Below, one piece after another: positions 16,521 to 24,747 of a stretch of DNA of 35,117 nucleotides. The stretch is from assembly GCA_019237205.1 (NCBI GenBank), contig JAFAHO010000447.1:1-35117 (forward strand). Direction: 5' to 3'. This DNA comes from Hyphomicrobiales bacterium (GTDB lineage: Bacteria > Pseudomonadota > Alphaproteobacteria > Rhizobiales > Beijerinckiaceae). The translations under genes and the position numbers were made by a program. Below the pieces are notes generated by a model, which saw only the letters and a list, made by a program, of their open reading frames with translations, did not search any database and was not told the DNA's origin. Numbering within the stretch: the stretch's first letter is position 1; each line of letters opens with the position of its first letter.

Positions 16521-17243
16521 ATGGCCGCGATGCTCTCCCTGGACAGCGTCGAGCTCTACTACGATCACGTCTACGCGTTGAAAGGCGTCTCGATCGAGCT
16601 CAACGAAGGGGAGACGGTCGCCCTCATCGGCGCAAACGGGGCCGGCAAGTCGTCGATCCTACGCGCCATCACCGGCCTCAACCGGATCCGAAAAGGATCG
16701 ATCGCCTTCGAAGGCCAGCGCATCGACAGGCTCGATCCGGCGGCGATCGTCAAGCTTGGCATCGCCATGGTTCCCGAAGGGCGGCGCGTATTCCCGTATA
16801 TGAGCGTACGGGACAATCTGATGATGGGCGCATTTTCGCGGTCCAACTCGGCGGCAGTGCGCGCGTCGTTCGACGACGTGCTGGCGCGGTTTCCGCGCCT
16901 CAAAGACCGGCTGCGTCAGGCCGCGGGAACGATGAGCGGCGGCGAGCAGCAAATGCTCGTGATCGGCCGCGCGCTGATGGCGAAGCCGAAGCTCCTTCTG
17001 CTCGACGAGCCGTCGCTCGGCGTGGCGCCGAAGATCGTGCAGGATATCGCCCGCTCAATTGTGGCCATCAACAGGGACGAGAAAGTGAGCGTCCTGCTCG
17101 TCGAGCAGAACTCGCGCATGGCGTTGCGCGTGTCGCATCGCGCTTACGCCATGACGACGGGATCGGTCGCGCTCTCGGGCGCTTCCGCCGACCTCGTCAC
17201 GGACGAGCGCATTCAGCATCTCTATCTCGGCGGCGATCTTTAA
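16521..17243 (+). CDS. Liv-type ABC transporter ATP-binding protein (LivF-like)
   Basis: A 240-residue ATPase with all motifs: Walker A GANGAGKSS (37-45), signature MSGGEQQ (138-144), Walker B LLLLDEP (158-164) and LVEQNSR in the switch region, with VPEGRRVFPYMSVRDNL typical of LivF. Its complete signature may compensate for the deviant one in the LivG-like partner. It lies 3 bases after that gene and 8 bases before the racemase-family gene, so all six genes form one transcript. Confidence 0.9.
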   Translation: MAAMLSLDSVELYYDHVYALKGVSIELNEGETVALIGANGAGKSSILRAITGLNRIRKGSIAFEGQRIDRLDPAAIVKLGIAMVPEGRRVFPYMSVRDNLMMGAFSRSNSAAVRASFDDVLARFPRLKDRLRQAAGTMSGGEQQMLVIGRALMAKPKLLLLDEPSLGVAPKIVQDIARSIVAINRDEKVSVLLVEQNSRMALRVSHRAYAMTTGSVALSGASADLVTDERIQHLYLGGDL

Positions 17244-17251
17244 GGGGCGAG

Positions 17252-17980
17252 ATGCGCATCCACGTCATCAACCCCAACACCACAGCCTCGATGACGAAGA
17301 AGATCGGCGTCGCCGCGAAAGCGGCCGCGTCGCCCGGCGTCGAAGTCCGCGCGGTCAATCCCGAGTTCGGGCCGCCAAGCATCGAAGGCTACTACGACGA
17401 AGCCTTCGCCGTGCCCGGGCTCTTGGCGGAGATCGCCAAGGCGCAAGACGCAGACGCATTCGTCATCGCCTGTTTCGACGATACCGGACTCGAGGCGGCG
17501 CGCTGCGCCGCGGAGGCGCCCGTCGTCGGAATCGGCGAGGCGGCGTTCCACATGGCGAGCCTTGTCGCCGAGAAGTTCAGCGTCGTGACCACGCTCGCCC
17601 GTTCGATCGCGCCGATCGAACGAAATCTCGTCAAATACGGGCTCGCCGCGCGTTGCGCGCGAGTGCGCGCGTCGAACGTGCCGGTGCTGGCGCTCGAAGA
17701 GCCGGGCTCGGACGCGCGCCACACGGTCGAAGCCGAGATCAAGCGGGCGCTCGCCGAAGACGGCGCGGAAGCGATCGTGCTCGGCTGCGCCGGCATGACG
17801 GATCTCGTGCGCGACCTCGAGCGATCGGTCGGCGCGCCGGTGCTCGACGGCGTCGCCTGCGCGGTCGGCCTGGCCGAAAGCCTGGTCCGCCTTGGGCTCA
17901 GGACCTCGAAGCGCAACACCTACGCTCCGCCGCTCGCCAAGACCTATTCCGGCGAGCTCGCGCGCTTCTCGCCAAGGTGA
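17252..17980 (+). CDS. Asp/Glu/hydantoin racemase-family protein
   Basis: A 242-residue cytoplasmic protein that starts MRIHVINPNTT, typical of hydantoin and allantoin racemases. The two catalytic cysteines of the family are present as Cys74 (VIACFDD) and Cys179 (VLGCAGM). Such enzymes invert a carbon next to an amide or carboxylate by proton transfer between the two Cys. As last gene of the transporter operon it would fit a pathway for a chiral hydantoin- or allantoin-like compound, which biuret and cyanurate are not. This hints that the natural substrate is a ureide or hydantoin. The family also contains maleate isomerase and decarboxylases, so the reaction is not certain. Confidence 0.82.
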   Translation: MRIHVINPNTTASMTKKIGVAAKAAASPGVEVRAVNPEFGPPSIEGYYDEAFAVPGLLAEIAKAQDADAFVIACFDDTGLEAARCAAEAPVVGIGEAAFHMASLVAEKFSVVTTLARSIAPIERNLVKYGLAARCARVRASNVPVLALEEPGSDARHTVEAEIKRALAEDGAEAIVLGCAGMTDLVRDLERSVGAPVLDGVACAVGLAESLVRLGLRTSKRNTYAPPLAKTYSGELARFSPR

Positions 17981-18097
17981 GCGCGACCCCTCTCGCTTGA
18001 GCGCAGGCGCCCTTGACCTGACAAAAGCCGTATCGTTAGCTCGCGACACGAGGGCATCTTCAAAGGAGGCCCTCAAGTTCTGATGTGAGCCGATAAT

Positions 18098-19276
18098 GTG
18101 AACCAGGGGAGGCGAAGGCGGCGTCTTGTCGCGCGCGTGAGCGCGGCGCTCGCGATCCTTGCCGTCCTCTGGTCGACTGCGCCAGTTCGGGCGGACGGCT
18201 GTAGCGTCGACGATCTCTGGAATGCCATCGAAAACACGGCCTCGTCGCTCAGCTCAGGCGCCTGCGCGGCTGCGTGCGCCGAAACAGCGGGCGCGGGATG
18301 CACGGCGGCGGCGGCGATCACCGCCGGCCTCGGCGCCGTCGCCGCCAGTCAGGGCCAGGGCGCGGTCGATGGCTTCTGCAGTCAGGTGAACAGTGCGCAG
18401 ACCGCCGTCGGCGACGTCGGGGCGTTGCAGAGTTGGGCGAACGCCGCGGGAATCTCGCTCGATCTCGCAAGCATCCTGGGCAGTATCGGCGACCCGCTCA
18501 GCATCGCCCAATGCGGCTGCGAGCTCGAGCAGGGCATCGGACAATTCGGGTCCGATGTGCTGTCCTGCATGCAGGACGCCATCTGCGGCCTTCAGCAGGA
18601 TCTCGGTTGGGGCGGTTGCGGCTGCCAGCCGCCGACCCCGGTCGCCGCCGACTGCACGCCGCCGCCCGGCTGCGTTGAGGACAATACCCTCCCGGGATGC
18701 GACAGCGCGATTTACGGCCGGATCACGAACCCTCCCGAGTACCCTCAGGGGCAAGTCGTCAAGCAGCTTTCGAACGGCACCATGGTGATCGACGTCACCG
18801 ACGGCTGGGACGGGAAGAGCCAATTCTGCGCCCCGGATCGATATTGCTTCTGCCCGAGCCCGATGAATCTCGTCCCGGTTTCGAACGACTACATGAACGG
18901 AGGCAACCCCAACAACGGCTACGTCATCTACTATTGCCAGTGCCCACAAGGCACGCATGCGGCGGCCAAGTCGGGCCCGCTGGCCGAGGTGTGCATCTGC
19001 GACTCGACCGGCCTCGCCGCTGTCCCGCCGGTCAAGTCGACGATCAACCCGACCGCTTCGATTTGTCCGATACCCTTGACCGGAATCCCCTGCCCCAACG
19101 GACAGGTCAATGTCGGCGGCAAGTGCGTGGCGCCGTGTTCGAACAATGAGGTGAGGACCCCGAACGGGGCTTGCTGCAGCCCTGCCGAAGTTACCGCCTG
19201 CGGGTCGTGCTGTCCGCCGGGAACCGTCGCCGACCTGGCCAACGGGACCTGCACGCCGCTGCAGACGACGCAATAG
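18098..19276 (+). CDS. Cys-rich secreted protein of unknown function
   Basis: A 392-residue exported protein with an Arg-rich signal peptide (RRRRRLVARVSAALAILAVL...APVRA, cleavage before DGCSV). The mature part has about 31 cysteines. The first third is Ala/Gly-rich with spaced Cys (SSGACAAACAET, IAQCGCELEQG). The middle has a WDGKSQFCAPDRYCFCPSP segment. The C-terminal end has paired-Cys motifs (GACCSPAE, CGSCCPPGT) like those in the next gene. The GTG at 18098 is the only start after an in-frame TGA at 18086; a very strong AAAGGAGG lies at 18063-18069, farther than usual (about 28 bases). It is followed by the propeller/Cys-repeat gene after 7 bases. I know no family for it. Periplasmic or cell-surface location is inferred. 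Confidence 0.75.
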   Translation: MNQGRRRRRLVARVSAALAILAVLWSTAPVRADGCSVDDLWNAIENTASSLSSGACAAACAETAGAGCTAAAAITAGLGAVAASQGQGAVDGFCSQVNSAQTAVGDVGALQSWANAAGISLDLASILGSIGDPLSIAQCGCELEQGIGQFGSDVLSCMQDAICGLQQDLGWGGCGCQPPTPVAADCTPPPGCVEDNTLPGCDSAIYGRITNPPEYPQGQVVKQLSNGTMVIDVTDGWDGKSQFCAPDRYCFCPSPMNLVPVSNDYMNGGNPNNGYVIYYCQCPQGTHAAAKSGPLAEVCICDSTGLAAVPPVKSTINPTASICPIPLTGIPCPNGQVNVGGKCVAPCSNNEVRTPNGACCSPAEVTACGSCCPPGTVADLANGTCTPLQTTQ

Positions 19277-19283
19277 GCCGGAC

Positions 19284-21830
19284 ATGGCTGAAATGCGCCC
19301 GTGGGATCGCCTCGATAGTCGCCGCCGAGCATGGCGCGCAACTCGCTTTTGGCTCGCCGCCATTCTCAACCTCGTCGCTTCTTGCGCCCTCTTCGGAGCA
19401 TCGAGGGCGCAGGAGCCTCCCATCGCCGTCATTGCGCCTGGAAACGCCGCGGTGACCGGATTCTCCGGCGCTCCGCCACCGCCGCAGATCGCGCCTGGCG
19501 ACGATCCCGGCGAGCTGACGTTCATCGACGCGAACGGCCCGTCCCTGCGGATTGTCGATCTGCAGGATATGGGCGGGCCGGCGGCGGCCCAGCTTGTCGG
19601 CGCTCCCAAGCCGCTCACGTTCCCCGCCTCGCAGGTCGGGCAGGCGTTCGGGGTCGCCCTCGACAACGGCGCGCCCGCCAATATTTATGTGGCCGCGAGC
19701 TCGGCCTATGGCCTTCCGATCGTCGCGCCAGGCGTCGACGGAAGCCTCAGGCACGTCAAGCTCGGGGCGCCGAACGCCGCCTTCATGAGCGGCCTCTGGG
19801 GTCCGAGAGGCGGCCCCGGATCGATCTGGAAGATCGACGGCGCGACCGCGCGCGTCAGCCTCTTCGCCAACGTGACAACCGACGGCAGGCCCAACTCCGG
19901 CGCGGCGCTCGGGGCGCTGGCCTACGACCCGGACTCGAAATCGCTCTTTGTCGCGGACCGCGAGAGCGGCCTCATTCATCGTTTCTCCATGAACGGCGCC
20001 GATCTCGGCAGCTACGACCACGGCGTGACCGTGCGCGCCGCTCAGGGCCTCCCGCCCGCGCCCTGGACGACGCGGCAGCCGATCGACGTCACGAGCCCCC
20101 AGTTCGACAGCGGCGACCCTTCCTCCTGGAACTACGCGGCGCCTGAGCGCAGGATCTTCGGCCTCGCCGTCCACCAGCATCGCCTCTACTACGCGATCGC
20201 CGACAGCCTTCAGATCTGGTCGGTCGGCCTCAGTCCCGACGGGTCGTTCGGCGACGACGCGGTCATCGAACTGGCCGCGCCTCCGGCCGCGGGCCCGACC
20301 GAGATTGCAACCATCATATTCGACGATCAGGGGCGAATGGTTCTGGCCGAGCGGCCCGCGCCGACCGGCGCCTTCGACTTTGAGGCGCTCTCCGTCCCGA
20401 TGATCGGCCGCGCGCTGCGCTATACGCTCGTCGGCGCCGCGCCCGGCGGCCGGCGCGTGTGGCAGGAGCAGCCCGACGAATACGCGATCGGCTTTCCGCA
20501 CGACTTGCGTAACGAGAATGGCGGCGTCGCCATAGGATATAATTACGACCGCGCGGGCGAAATCCTGCGCGGATCGTGCGGCGGCTTTGTCTGGACGACG
20601 GGCGAGGATCTGCGCGAATCGTCCGATCCGGCGCTCGACGCGCGGCTCGCACAGTCAGGCCCGCTGCATGTCGATGGCCTGCAAGGCGAGGGTGGGTGGC
20701 AGATCCGGCCCCGCAATGCGCCGCCGCTCGAGAGCTACTTCGTCAGCTATGCCGACGCCCCACCGGACGAGGCCGCGCGCGGGCATCTCGGCGGCGTCGC
20801 GATCGAACGGATCTGCGCGCCGGCCCTGCGCACGGGTTTCAACGCGCCGACCATCCCTGCGATCTTGCCGCTCGCGCCGCCCGGCGCGGCGCCGCCTGCG
20901 CCGCCCGGGCCGCCTCGAGCCCCGCCGCCTGGAGCGCCGCCTGGAAAGCCGCCGCCCGGCAAACCGCCCGTCAAGCCGCCCACCCCGCCGGGCGCCTGTA
21001 CGCCCGATCAGGTGCGTCGCGTCAGCACCGGCTCCTGCGAGCCCGGGTGCCCGCGTCCCGACATCCAGATAGGCGGCCGGTGCTGCCCGGTCGCCGCGCT
21101 CGCCGCGAACGCCGCCTGCTCGAATTCCAGCTGTCCCGCCGGGCAGACGGCGATCGGCCCCAGCAACTTCTGCTGCAACTCGGCTCAGGTCTACGCGGGC
21201 GCCGGCGGCGCGCCTGCCTGTTGCGCGGAACCGCTCGTCAACGGGAAATGCCTGCCGACGCCGACGCCACCGGCCTGCACGCCGAGCGCCGCCAATCCGA
21301 AGTGCTGTCCCGGCGGCTATGCGCCGGCGGGCGGCGCCTGCTGCCTTGCCGGTAAGGTGACCTCGACCGGCGTCTGCTGCCCGGCCGGACAAATTCCGAG
21401 CGGCCCCAACAGCAGCGAATGCAGGCCGATCTTCCGTATTCCGATCGGGCCGCTCTGCTGCGCCTCGGGCCTCATTCCGACCGCCAGCGGCGCCTGCTGC
21501 GCGCCCGCGAACGTAACCACGACCGGCGTCTGCTGCGCCGAGCCGGTCGACCCGTCCAATCGCGCCGCTTGCCCGGCTCAAACCCAGGTCGTCAAGGCCT
21601 GCGCGGCCGGCTATTCGAAGATGCCGGACGGCTCCTGCTGCAACATCCGCAACCTCAGCGCCGACCGACGCACATGCCTGATTGGCTTAAAGCCGTGCGG
21701 CCCAAACGAAGTGCGGGACCGCTCAGGCGCCTGCGCTCCCATCCCGGCTTGTCCGCCCGGCGAGGCGCGCACGAGCGCAGGCGTCTGCGCCGCGATACCG
21801 GTTGCGGCCTGTCCGCCCGAGGAGGCTTGA
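19284..21830 (+). CDS. Large secreted protein: propeller-like domain, Pro-rich linker, Cys-rich repeats (ended by in-frame TGA)
   Basis: An 848-residue product with a signal peptide (FWLAAILNLVASCALFGASRA, then QEPP). Residues 45-520 look like a beta-propeller from repeated strand/loop phrases such as GVALDNGAPANIYVAASSA, SIWKIDGATARVSLFANV and KSLFVADRESGLIHRFSM. I recall similar uncharacterised proteins in related bacteria but no function. Residues 528-571 are a Pro-rich linker. From 572 on, Cys-rich modules follow (GACCLAGKVTSTGVCCPAGQ and similar), with many CC pairs. The TGA at 21828-21830 falls inside a 20-residue repeat and the same frame continues to 22430, so the ancestral protein had about 1,048 residues. 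A surface or adhesive structural role is a guess. Confidence 0.75.
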   Translation: MAEMRPWDRLDSRRRAWRATRFWLAAILNLVASCALFGASRAQEPPIAVIAPGNAAVTGFSGAPPPPQIAPGDDPGELTFIDANGPSLRIVDLQDMGGPAAAQLVGAPKPLTFPASQVGQAFGVALDNGAPANIYVAASSAYGLPIVAPGVDGSLRHVKLGAPNAAFMSGLWGPRGGPGSIWKIDGATARVSLFANVTTDGRPNSGAALGALAYDPDSKSLFVADRESGLIHRFSMNGADLGSYDHGVTVRAAQGLPPAPWTTRQPIDVTSPQFDSGDPSSWNYAAPERRIFGLAVHQHRLYYAIADSLQIWSVGLSPDGSFGDDAVIELAAPPAAGPTEIATIIFDDQGRMVLAERPAPTGAFDFEALSVPMIGRALRYTLVGAAPGGRRVWQEQPDEYAIGFPHDLRNENGGVAIGYNYDRAGEILRGSCGGFVWTTGEDLRESSDPALDARLAQSGPLHVDGLQGEGGWQIRPRNAPPLESYFVSYADAPPDEAARGHLGGVAIERICAPALRTGFNAPTIPAILPLAPPGAAPPAPPGPPRAPPPGAPPGKPPPGKPPVKPPTPPGACTPDQVRRVSTGSCEPGCPRPDIQIGGRCCPVAALAANAACSNSSCPAGQTAIGPSNFCCNSAQVYAGAGGAPACCAEPLVNGKCLPTPTPPACTPSAANPKCCPGGYAPAGGACCLAGKVTSTGVCCPAGQIPSGPNSSECRPIFRIPIGPLCCASGLIPTASGACCAPANVTTTGVCCAEPVDPSNRAACPAQTQVVKACAAGYSKMPDGSCCNIRNLSADRRTCLIGLKPCGPNEVRDRSGACAPIPACPPGEARTSAGVCAAIPVAACPPEEA

Positions 21831-22322
21831 ACGCGCGAAGGCGTCTGCGCGCCAGTGCCGCCGGCCGCCTGTCCGCCCGGCTTTGCGCGATACCGTCCGG
21901 GCCCATGCAGGCCGATCCCGCCGCGAGCCTGCCCGGCGGGCGAAGTGTTGACGCGCAACGGCGGCTGCGCGCCGATCCCCGCGCCGGAGTGTCCGCCTGG
22001 CGAGATGCGTTTGCGAGAGGGGCGCTGCGCGCCGATCGCGCCGCCTGCATGTCCCAGGGGGGAGACCCGCACCCGCGACGGTGGGTGCGCCCCGGTCGCG
22101 CCGCCGGCTTGTCCGAAGGGGGAGACCCGCACCCGCGACGGCGGCTGCGCGCCGCTCCCGCCGCCGCCTTGTCCGCCGGGTCTCGTCCGCAACGCCCGCG
22201 GGATTTGCGCGCCCGCACCCTGCCCGCCCGGATTCCAACGCAATCCTCGCGGCGTCTGCGCACCGGCCCCGCCGGCGCCGTGTCCGCCGCGAACCTTCCG
22301 CGACCGATTCGGGGTTTGCGTT
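21696..22322 (+). repeat. Tandem array of about eleven 60-bp (20-codon) Cys/Pro repeats
   Basis: Units follow the pattern CPPGE-x-RTRDGGCAPIxPPA, with two Cys per unit. Most are exactly 20 codons, with a few of 17-18. The 20 bases at 22061-22080 are identical to 22121-22140, one period apart, which points to recent unit duplication. Early and late units are more diverged. The array spans the in-frame TGA at 21828. Confidence 0.85.
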
Positions 22323-22430
22323 CCGATCGGAGCGCCGGGCTTGTTCGCGCCGAGAGGGGCGGGTGAATTTGCGCCGCCGCGCGGTCCGTTCGCGCCGGGC
22401 GGCGGAGGCGGCTTCGTGCCGCTCCGGTAA
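21831..22430 (+). pseudogene. In-frame continuation of the Cys-repeat protein beyond the TGA
   Basis: The frame of the preceding gene stays open for 199 more codons after the TGA and encodes nine further repeats and a Gly/Pro/Phe tail (GLFAPRGAGEFAPPRGPFA, ending before TAA at 22428). Aligning units puts the stop where neighbours have Arg or Leu: CPPGEA-R-TSAGVC versus CPPEEA-stop-TREGVC. A CGA-to-TGA change is the simple explanation. The preserved repeats downstream mean the change is recent, is read through, or is a sequence error. No credible separate start with a ribosome-binding site was seen. Confidence 0.7.
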
Positions 22431-22455
22431 TCGTGTTCATCATGGAGGTCGCTCG

Positions 22456-23301
22456 ATGAAAAGTCTGATGCTGATCTGCGGCGCCGTCCTCGCCGGAACG
22501 ATGGCGCTCGCGCCTCAGCACGTGGGCGCGCAGGAGGCGCAGGATTCGCGCGCCGTGACGGAGGCGATCGTCAAGGACTACCTCGCAGCTCACCCCGACG
22601 AGGTCGGCGAGATCGTCACGGCCTATTTCATCAAGCATCCGGAGGCGGTTGGTCAGATCCTGGCCGAGCTCTTCAAGCATCGCCCCGGCGCCTCGGCGAG
22701 CGCAAACCACACCGGCTCGACCAACCGCAGGGCGGCGATCGCCAGCAACGCGGCGGACCTCTTTTCCTCGCGGCATCAGGTGACGCTTGGTGATCCGCAA
22801 GGCGACGTCACTCTGGTCGAATTCTTCGACTACAATTGTGGGTTTTGCAAGCGCGCGCTTACCGACACGCTGGCGCTGATCAAGGACGATCCGCATCTGA
22901 AGATCGTGCTGAAGGAATTCCCGATCCTGGGACCCGGCTCCGCCGAAGCGGCGCGAGTTGCTGTTGCGGCGCGGATGCAGGATCCCGACGGACGCAAGTA
23001 CCTCGCCTTCCATCAGGAACTACTTGGAAGTCCAGGGCCCGCCAGCGAGGGAAAGGCTCTCGCCGCCGCGCGGGACCAGGGGTTCGACATGTCCCGCCTC
23101 CAGCAGGACATGTCGAGCGAAGAAATCGGCGTGACGCTCCGCGAGGACATGAAGCTCGCGAGCGCGCTCGGCTTCTCCGGCACGCCGAGCTACGTAATCG
23201 GCAACGACGTGGTCATGGGCGCGGTCGGGGCCGCCGCGCTGAAGGAGGACATCGCAAGAACGCGCGCGCTGACGATCGCACAATCGCCAGGCAAAGATTA
23301 G
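22456..23301 (+). CDS. DsbA-family (Com1/ScsC-like) periplasmic thiol oxidoreductase
   Basis: A 281-residue exported protein with a signal peptide (LMLICGAVLAGTMALAPQHVGA). An N-terminal helical region (residues 30-105) resembles the dimerisation segment of ScsC/DsbG-like proteins. The thioredoxin domain has active-site Cys128-Gly-Phe-Cys131 (FFDYNCGFCKRA) and cis-Pro244 in GTPSYVIG. It would make or reshuffle disulfides in the periplasm. It starts 25 bases after the Cys-repeat frame with GGAGG 8 bases upstream, so it is probably cotranscribed with the two Cys-rich genes and may serve their folding. No DsbB/DsbD partner is in the window. The family call is firm; the client assignment is inference. 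Confidence 0.88.
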   Translation: MKSLMLICGAVLAGTMALAPQHVGAQEAQDSRAVTEAIVKDYLAAHPDEVGEIVTAYFIKHPEAVGQILAELFKHRPGASASANHTGSTNRRAAIASNAADLFSSRHQVTLGDPQGDVTLVEFFDYNCGFCKRALTDTLALIKDDPHLKIVLKEFPILGPGSAEAARVAVAARMQDPDGRKYLAFHQELLGSPGPASEGKALAAARDQGFDMSRLQQDMSSEEIGVTLREDMKLASALGFSGTPSYVIGNDVVMGAVGAAALKEDIARTRALTIAQSPGKD

Positions 23302-23308
23302 GGCCGCC

Positions 23309-23977
23309 TCAACGGGGGGCCGAATAGCGACCGTAGTTCGCCATGCGGTCGGCGACGTTCCTGATCTCCTCAGAGGACAAGAGCGGCGGCTCGCCGAGCT
23401 GCAGGCAGTTGACATATTGATGCGCGAGCGTCTCGACCTCGACCGCGAGCCACATCGCGCCGGCAAGGTCGGCGCCGAGCGCGATCATGCCGTGGTGCGC
23501 AAGCAGGCAGGCCATCCTGCCCTTCAGCGCCTGGATCGCGTTCGTCGACAATTCCTCGGTTCCGAACGTCGCATAAGGAGCGCAGCGAATGCTGTCCCCG
23601 CCAGCGGCGGCGATCATGTAATGGATCGGCGGAATGCCGCGCTCCATGATGGCGAGGGTCGTGCAATACGTGGGGTGGGCGTGAACGACGGCGTTCACCT
23701 CCGGGCGCTCGCGCATGATCGCGAGATGAAACCGCCATTCCGTCGAGGGCCGTCCGCCGCCAACCACTTTTCCGTCCATGCGCATCTCGATGATGTCCTC
23801 GGGCGTCATGGCGTCATACGAAAGGCCCGTCGGCGTGATCAGCATATCGCCGCCCTCGCGCAGGCTGATGTTGCCCGAGGTTCCCTGATTGATGCCGAGC
23901 GCGTTCATGGAGCGGCAGGCGTCAACGATGCTTTGGCGTCTCTTTTTTGCGGCTGGCGACAACATTGCGCGATCCAT
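23309..23977 (-). CDS. Class II aldolase/adducin-family protein (FucA-like)
   Basis: A 222-residue cytoplasmic enzyme related to L-fuculose-phosphate aldolase. It shows GTSGNISLR (phosphate-binding), catalytic Glu80 in PSTEW, zinc ligands His99 and His101 in VVHAHP, and the third His in LLAHHG (161/162). It should cleave or form a C-C bond in a phosphorylated sugar or sugar-acid-like substrate; the exact one is unknown. I chose the ATG at 23977 (ATG 23965 is possible) because upstream sequence is not family-like. Neither has a strong ribosome-binding site. It converges with the DsbA-like gene with only 7 bases between stops and has no pathway neighbours here. Confidence 0.85.
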   Translation of the reverse strand: MDRAMLSPAAKKRRQSIVDACRSMNALGINQGTSGNISLREGGDMLITPTGLSYDAMTPEDIIEMRMDGKVVGGGRPSTEWRFHLAIMRERPEVNAVVHAHPTYCTTLAIMERGIPPIHYMIAAAGGDSIRCAPYATFGTEELSTNAIQALKGRMACLLAHHGMIALGADLAGAMWLAVEVETLAHQYVNCLQLGEPPLLSSEEIRNVADRMANYGRYSAPR

Positions 23978-24195
23978 GACGTTGGGAGGAAGCGGCCCCT
24001 GGCGCCGCGACACGGGGTCTTTTAGGGGGTCGCGGAGCGATGCGACAAGCGGCGGCCTCACTGTGGGAATGGCGCTTCGCCGACGCGTTTTGGGCCAGAT
24101 CGCATCTGTGCGTATCCGCGGTGGGCTCGATTGACCGGCCCCGGACCGTTTGCTAGCAGAGGCGTAGTTGAGGATAGGCTCAGGAGTTTTCGCCG

Positions 24196-24210
24196 ATTCG
24201 CGGCGCGAAT
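24196..24210. promoter_or_regulatory. 15-bp perfect palindrome ATTCGCG-G-CGCGAAT
   Basis: Seven-base arms around a single central base, 34 bp before the lipoprotein start, in the gap between it and the divergent aldolase gene. The centre is too short for a hairpin, so a protein-binding site is more likely. No regulator is nearby to assign. Confidence 0.3.
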
Positions 24211-24244
24211 GCGTTGAACGGCCATAAGGTTCGAGGGGGCGCTC

Positions 24245-24712
24245 TTGGGTAAGATAAATCGTGGCGGATTGCTGGCTCTCGCTGGACTTGCAGCCGCCAT
24301 CCTGGCCGGTTGCGCTTCCGAGCCTCCGCCCTCCCCCGTCGTCTCCGGGCCGGCCGTCAGTCCGGAAGCTCTCGTCGGCAAGTGGGGTTTCGCCGCCTAC
24401 CACAGGGATTCGGACCGGCCGCGGACGGTCAAGGAAGCCCTCGCTCAGTGCAACAAGCCCTATGTGATCAGCAAGGGCCCCAACGGCGGGCTGATGATGA
24501 ACCTTGCCGACCAGCGGGAGCTGTCGGAGCTAGTTCTTAAGCCGGGACCGGACGGCAAGACCTTCCTCGGCCCGCCGGGCGACGCGGGCACCGCCGACGA
24601 TCGCCAAGTGCTCAACGTGGACCCCAATTCGTTCACGACGATCTGGGTTGATCCGGACAACGCCAGTCGTTATGGCACATCGGTATACGAACGTTGCGGG
24701 AAGCGCGCCTGA
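24245..24712 (+). CDS. Lipoprotein of unknown function
   Basis: A 155-residue protein with a lipobox, LAGC ending at Cys23, behind a hydrophobic signal segment (LLALAGLAAAILAGC), then a Pro/Ser linker and a small domain of about 110 residues (PEALVGKWGFAAYHRDSD ... TIWVDPDNASRYGTSVYERC). The WGFAAYHRD phrase suggests a small beta fold, but I cannot name the family. It starts with TTG at 24245, with GAGGGGG 6 bases upstream. The next gene, an L,D-transpeptidase, follows after 35 bases, so a cell-envelope role is likely. Confidence 0.7.
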   Translation: MGKINRGGLLALAGLAAAILAGCASEPPPSPVVSGPAVSPEALVGKWGFAAYHRDSDRPRTVKEALAQCNKPYVISKGPNGGLMMNLADQRELSELVLKPGPDGKTFLGPPGDAGTADDRQVLNVDPNSFTTIWVDPDNASRYGTSVYERCGKRA

Positions 24713-24747
24713 GGCGCCTTGAGCTTTCCCCATCAAATGGAGCGCGC

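Noticed and set aside
20866-20997. Pro-rich, repeat-like DNA suspected of being a CRISPR or microsatellite
   Set aside because: It is the coding sequence of a Pro/Gly/Ala linker in frame with the flanking domains; no spacers.
21828-21830. Selenocysteine insertion at the in-frame TGA
   Set aside because: The TGA replaces an Arg/Leu position, not a Cys position, in the repeat, and no SECIS-like hairpin was obvious directly after it.
21655-23013. Minus-strand frames opposite the Cys-repeat array and DsbA-like gene
   Set aside because: Their apparent repeats mirror the plus-strand repeat; no signal peptide or known domain.
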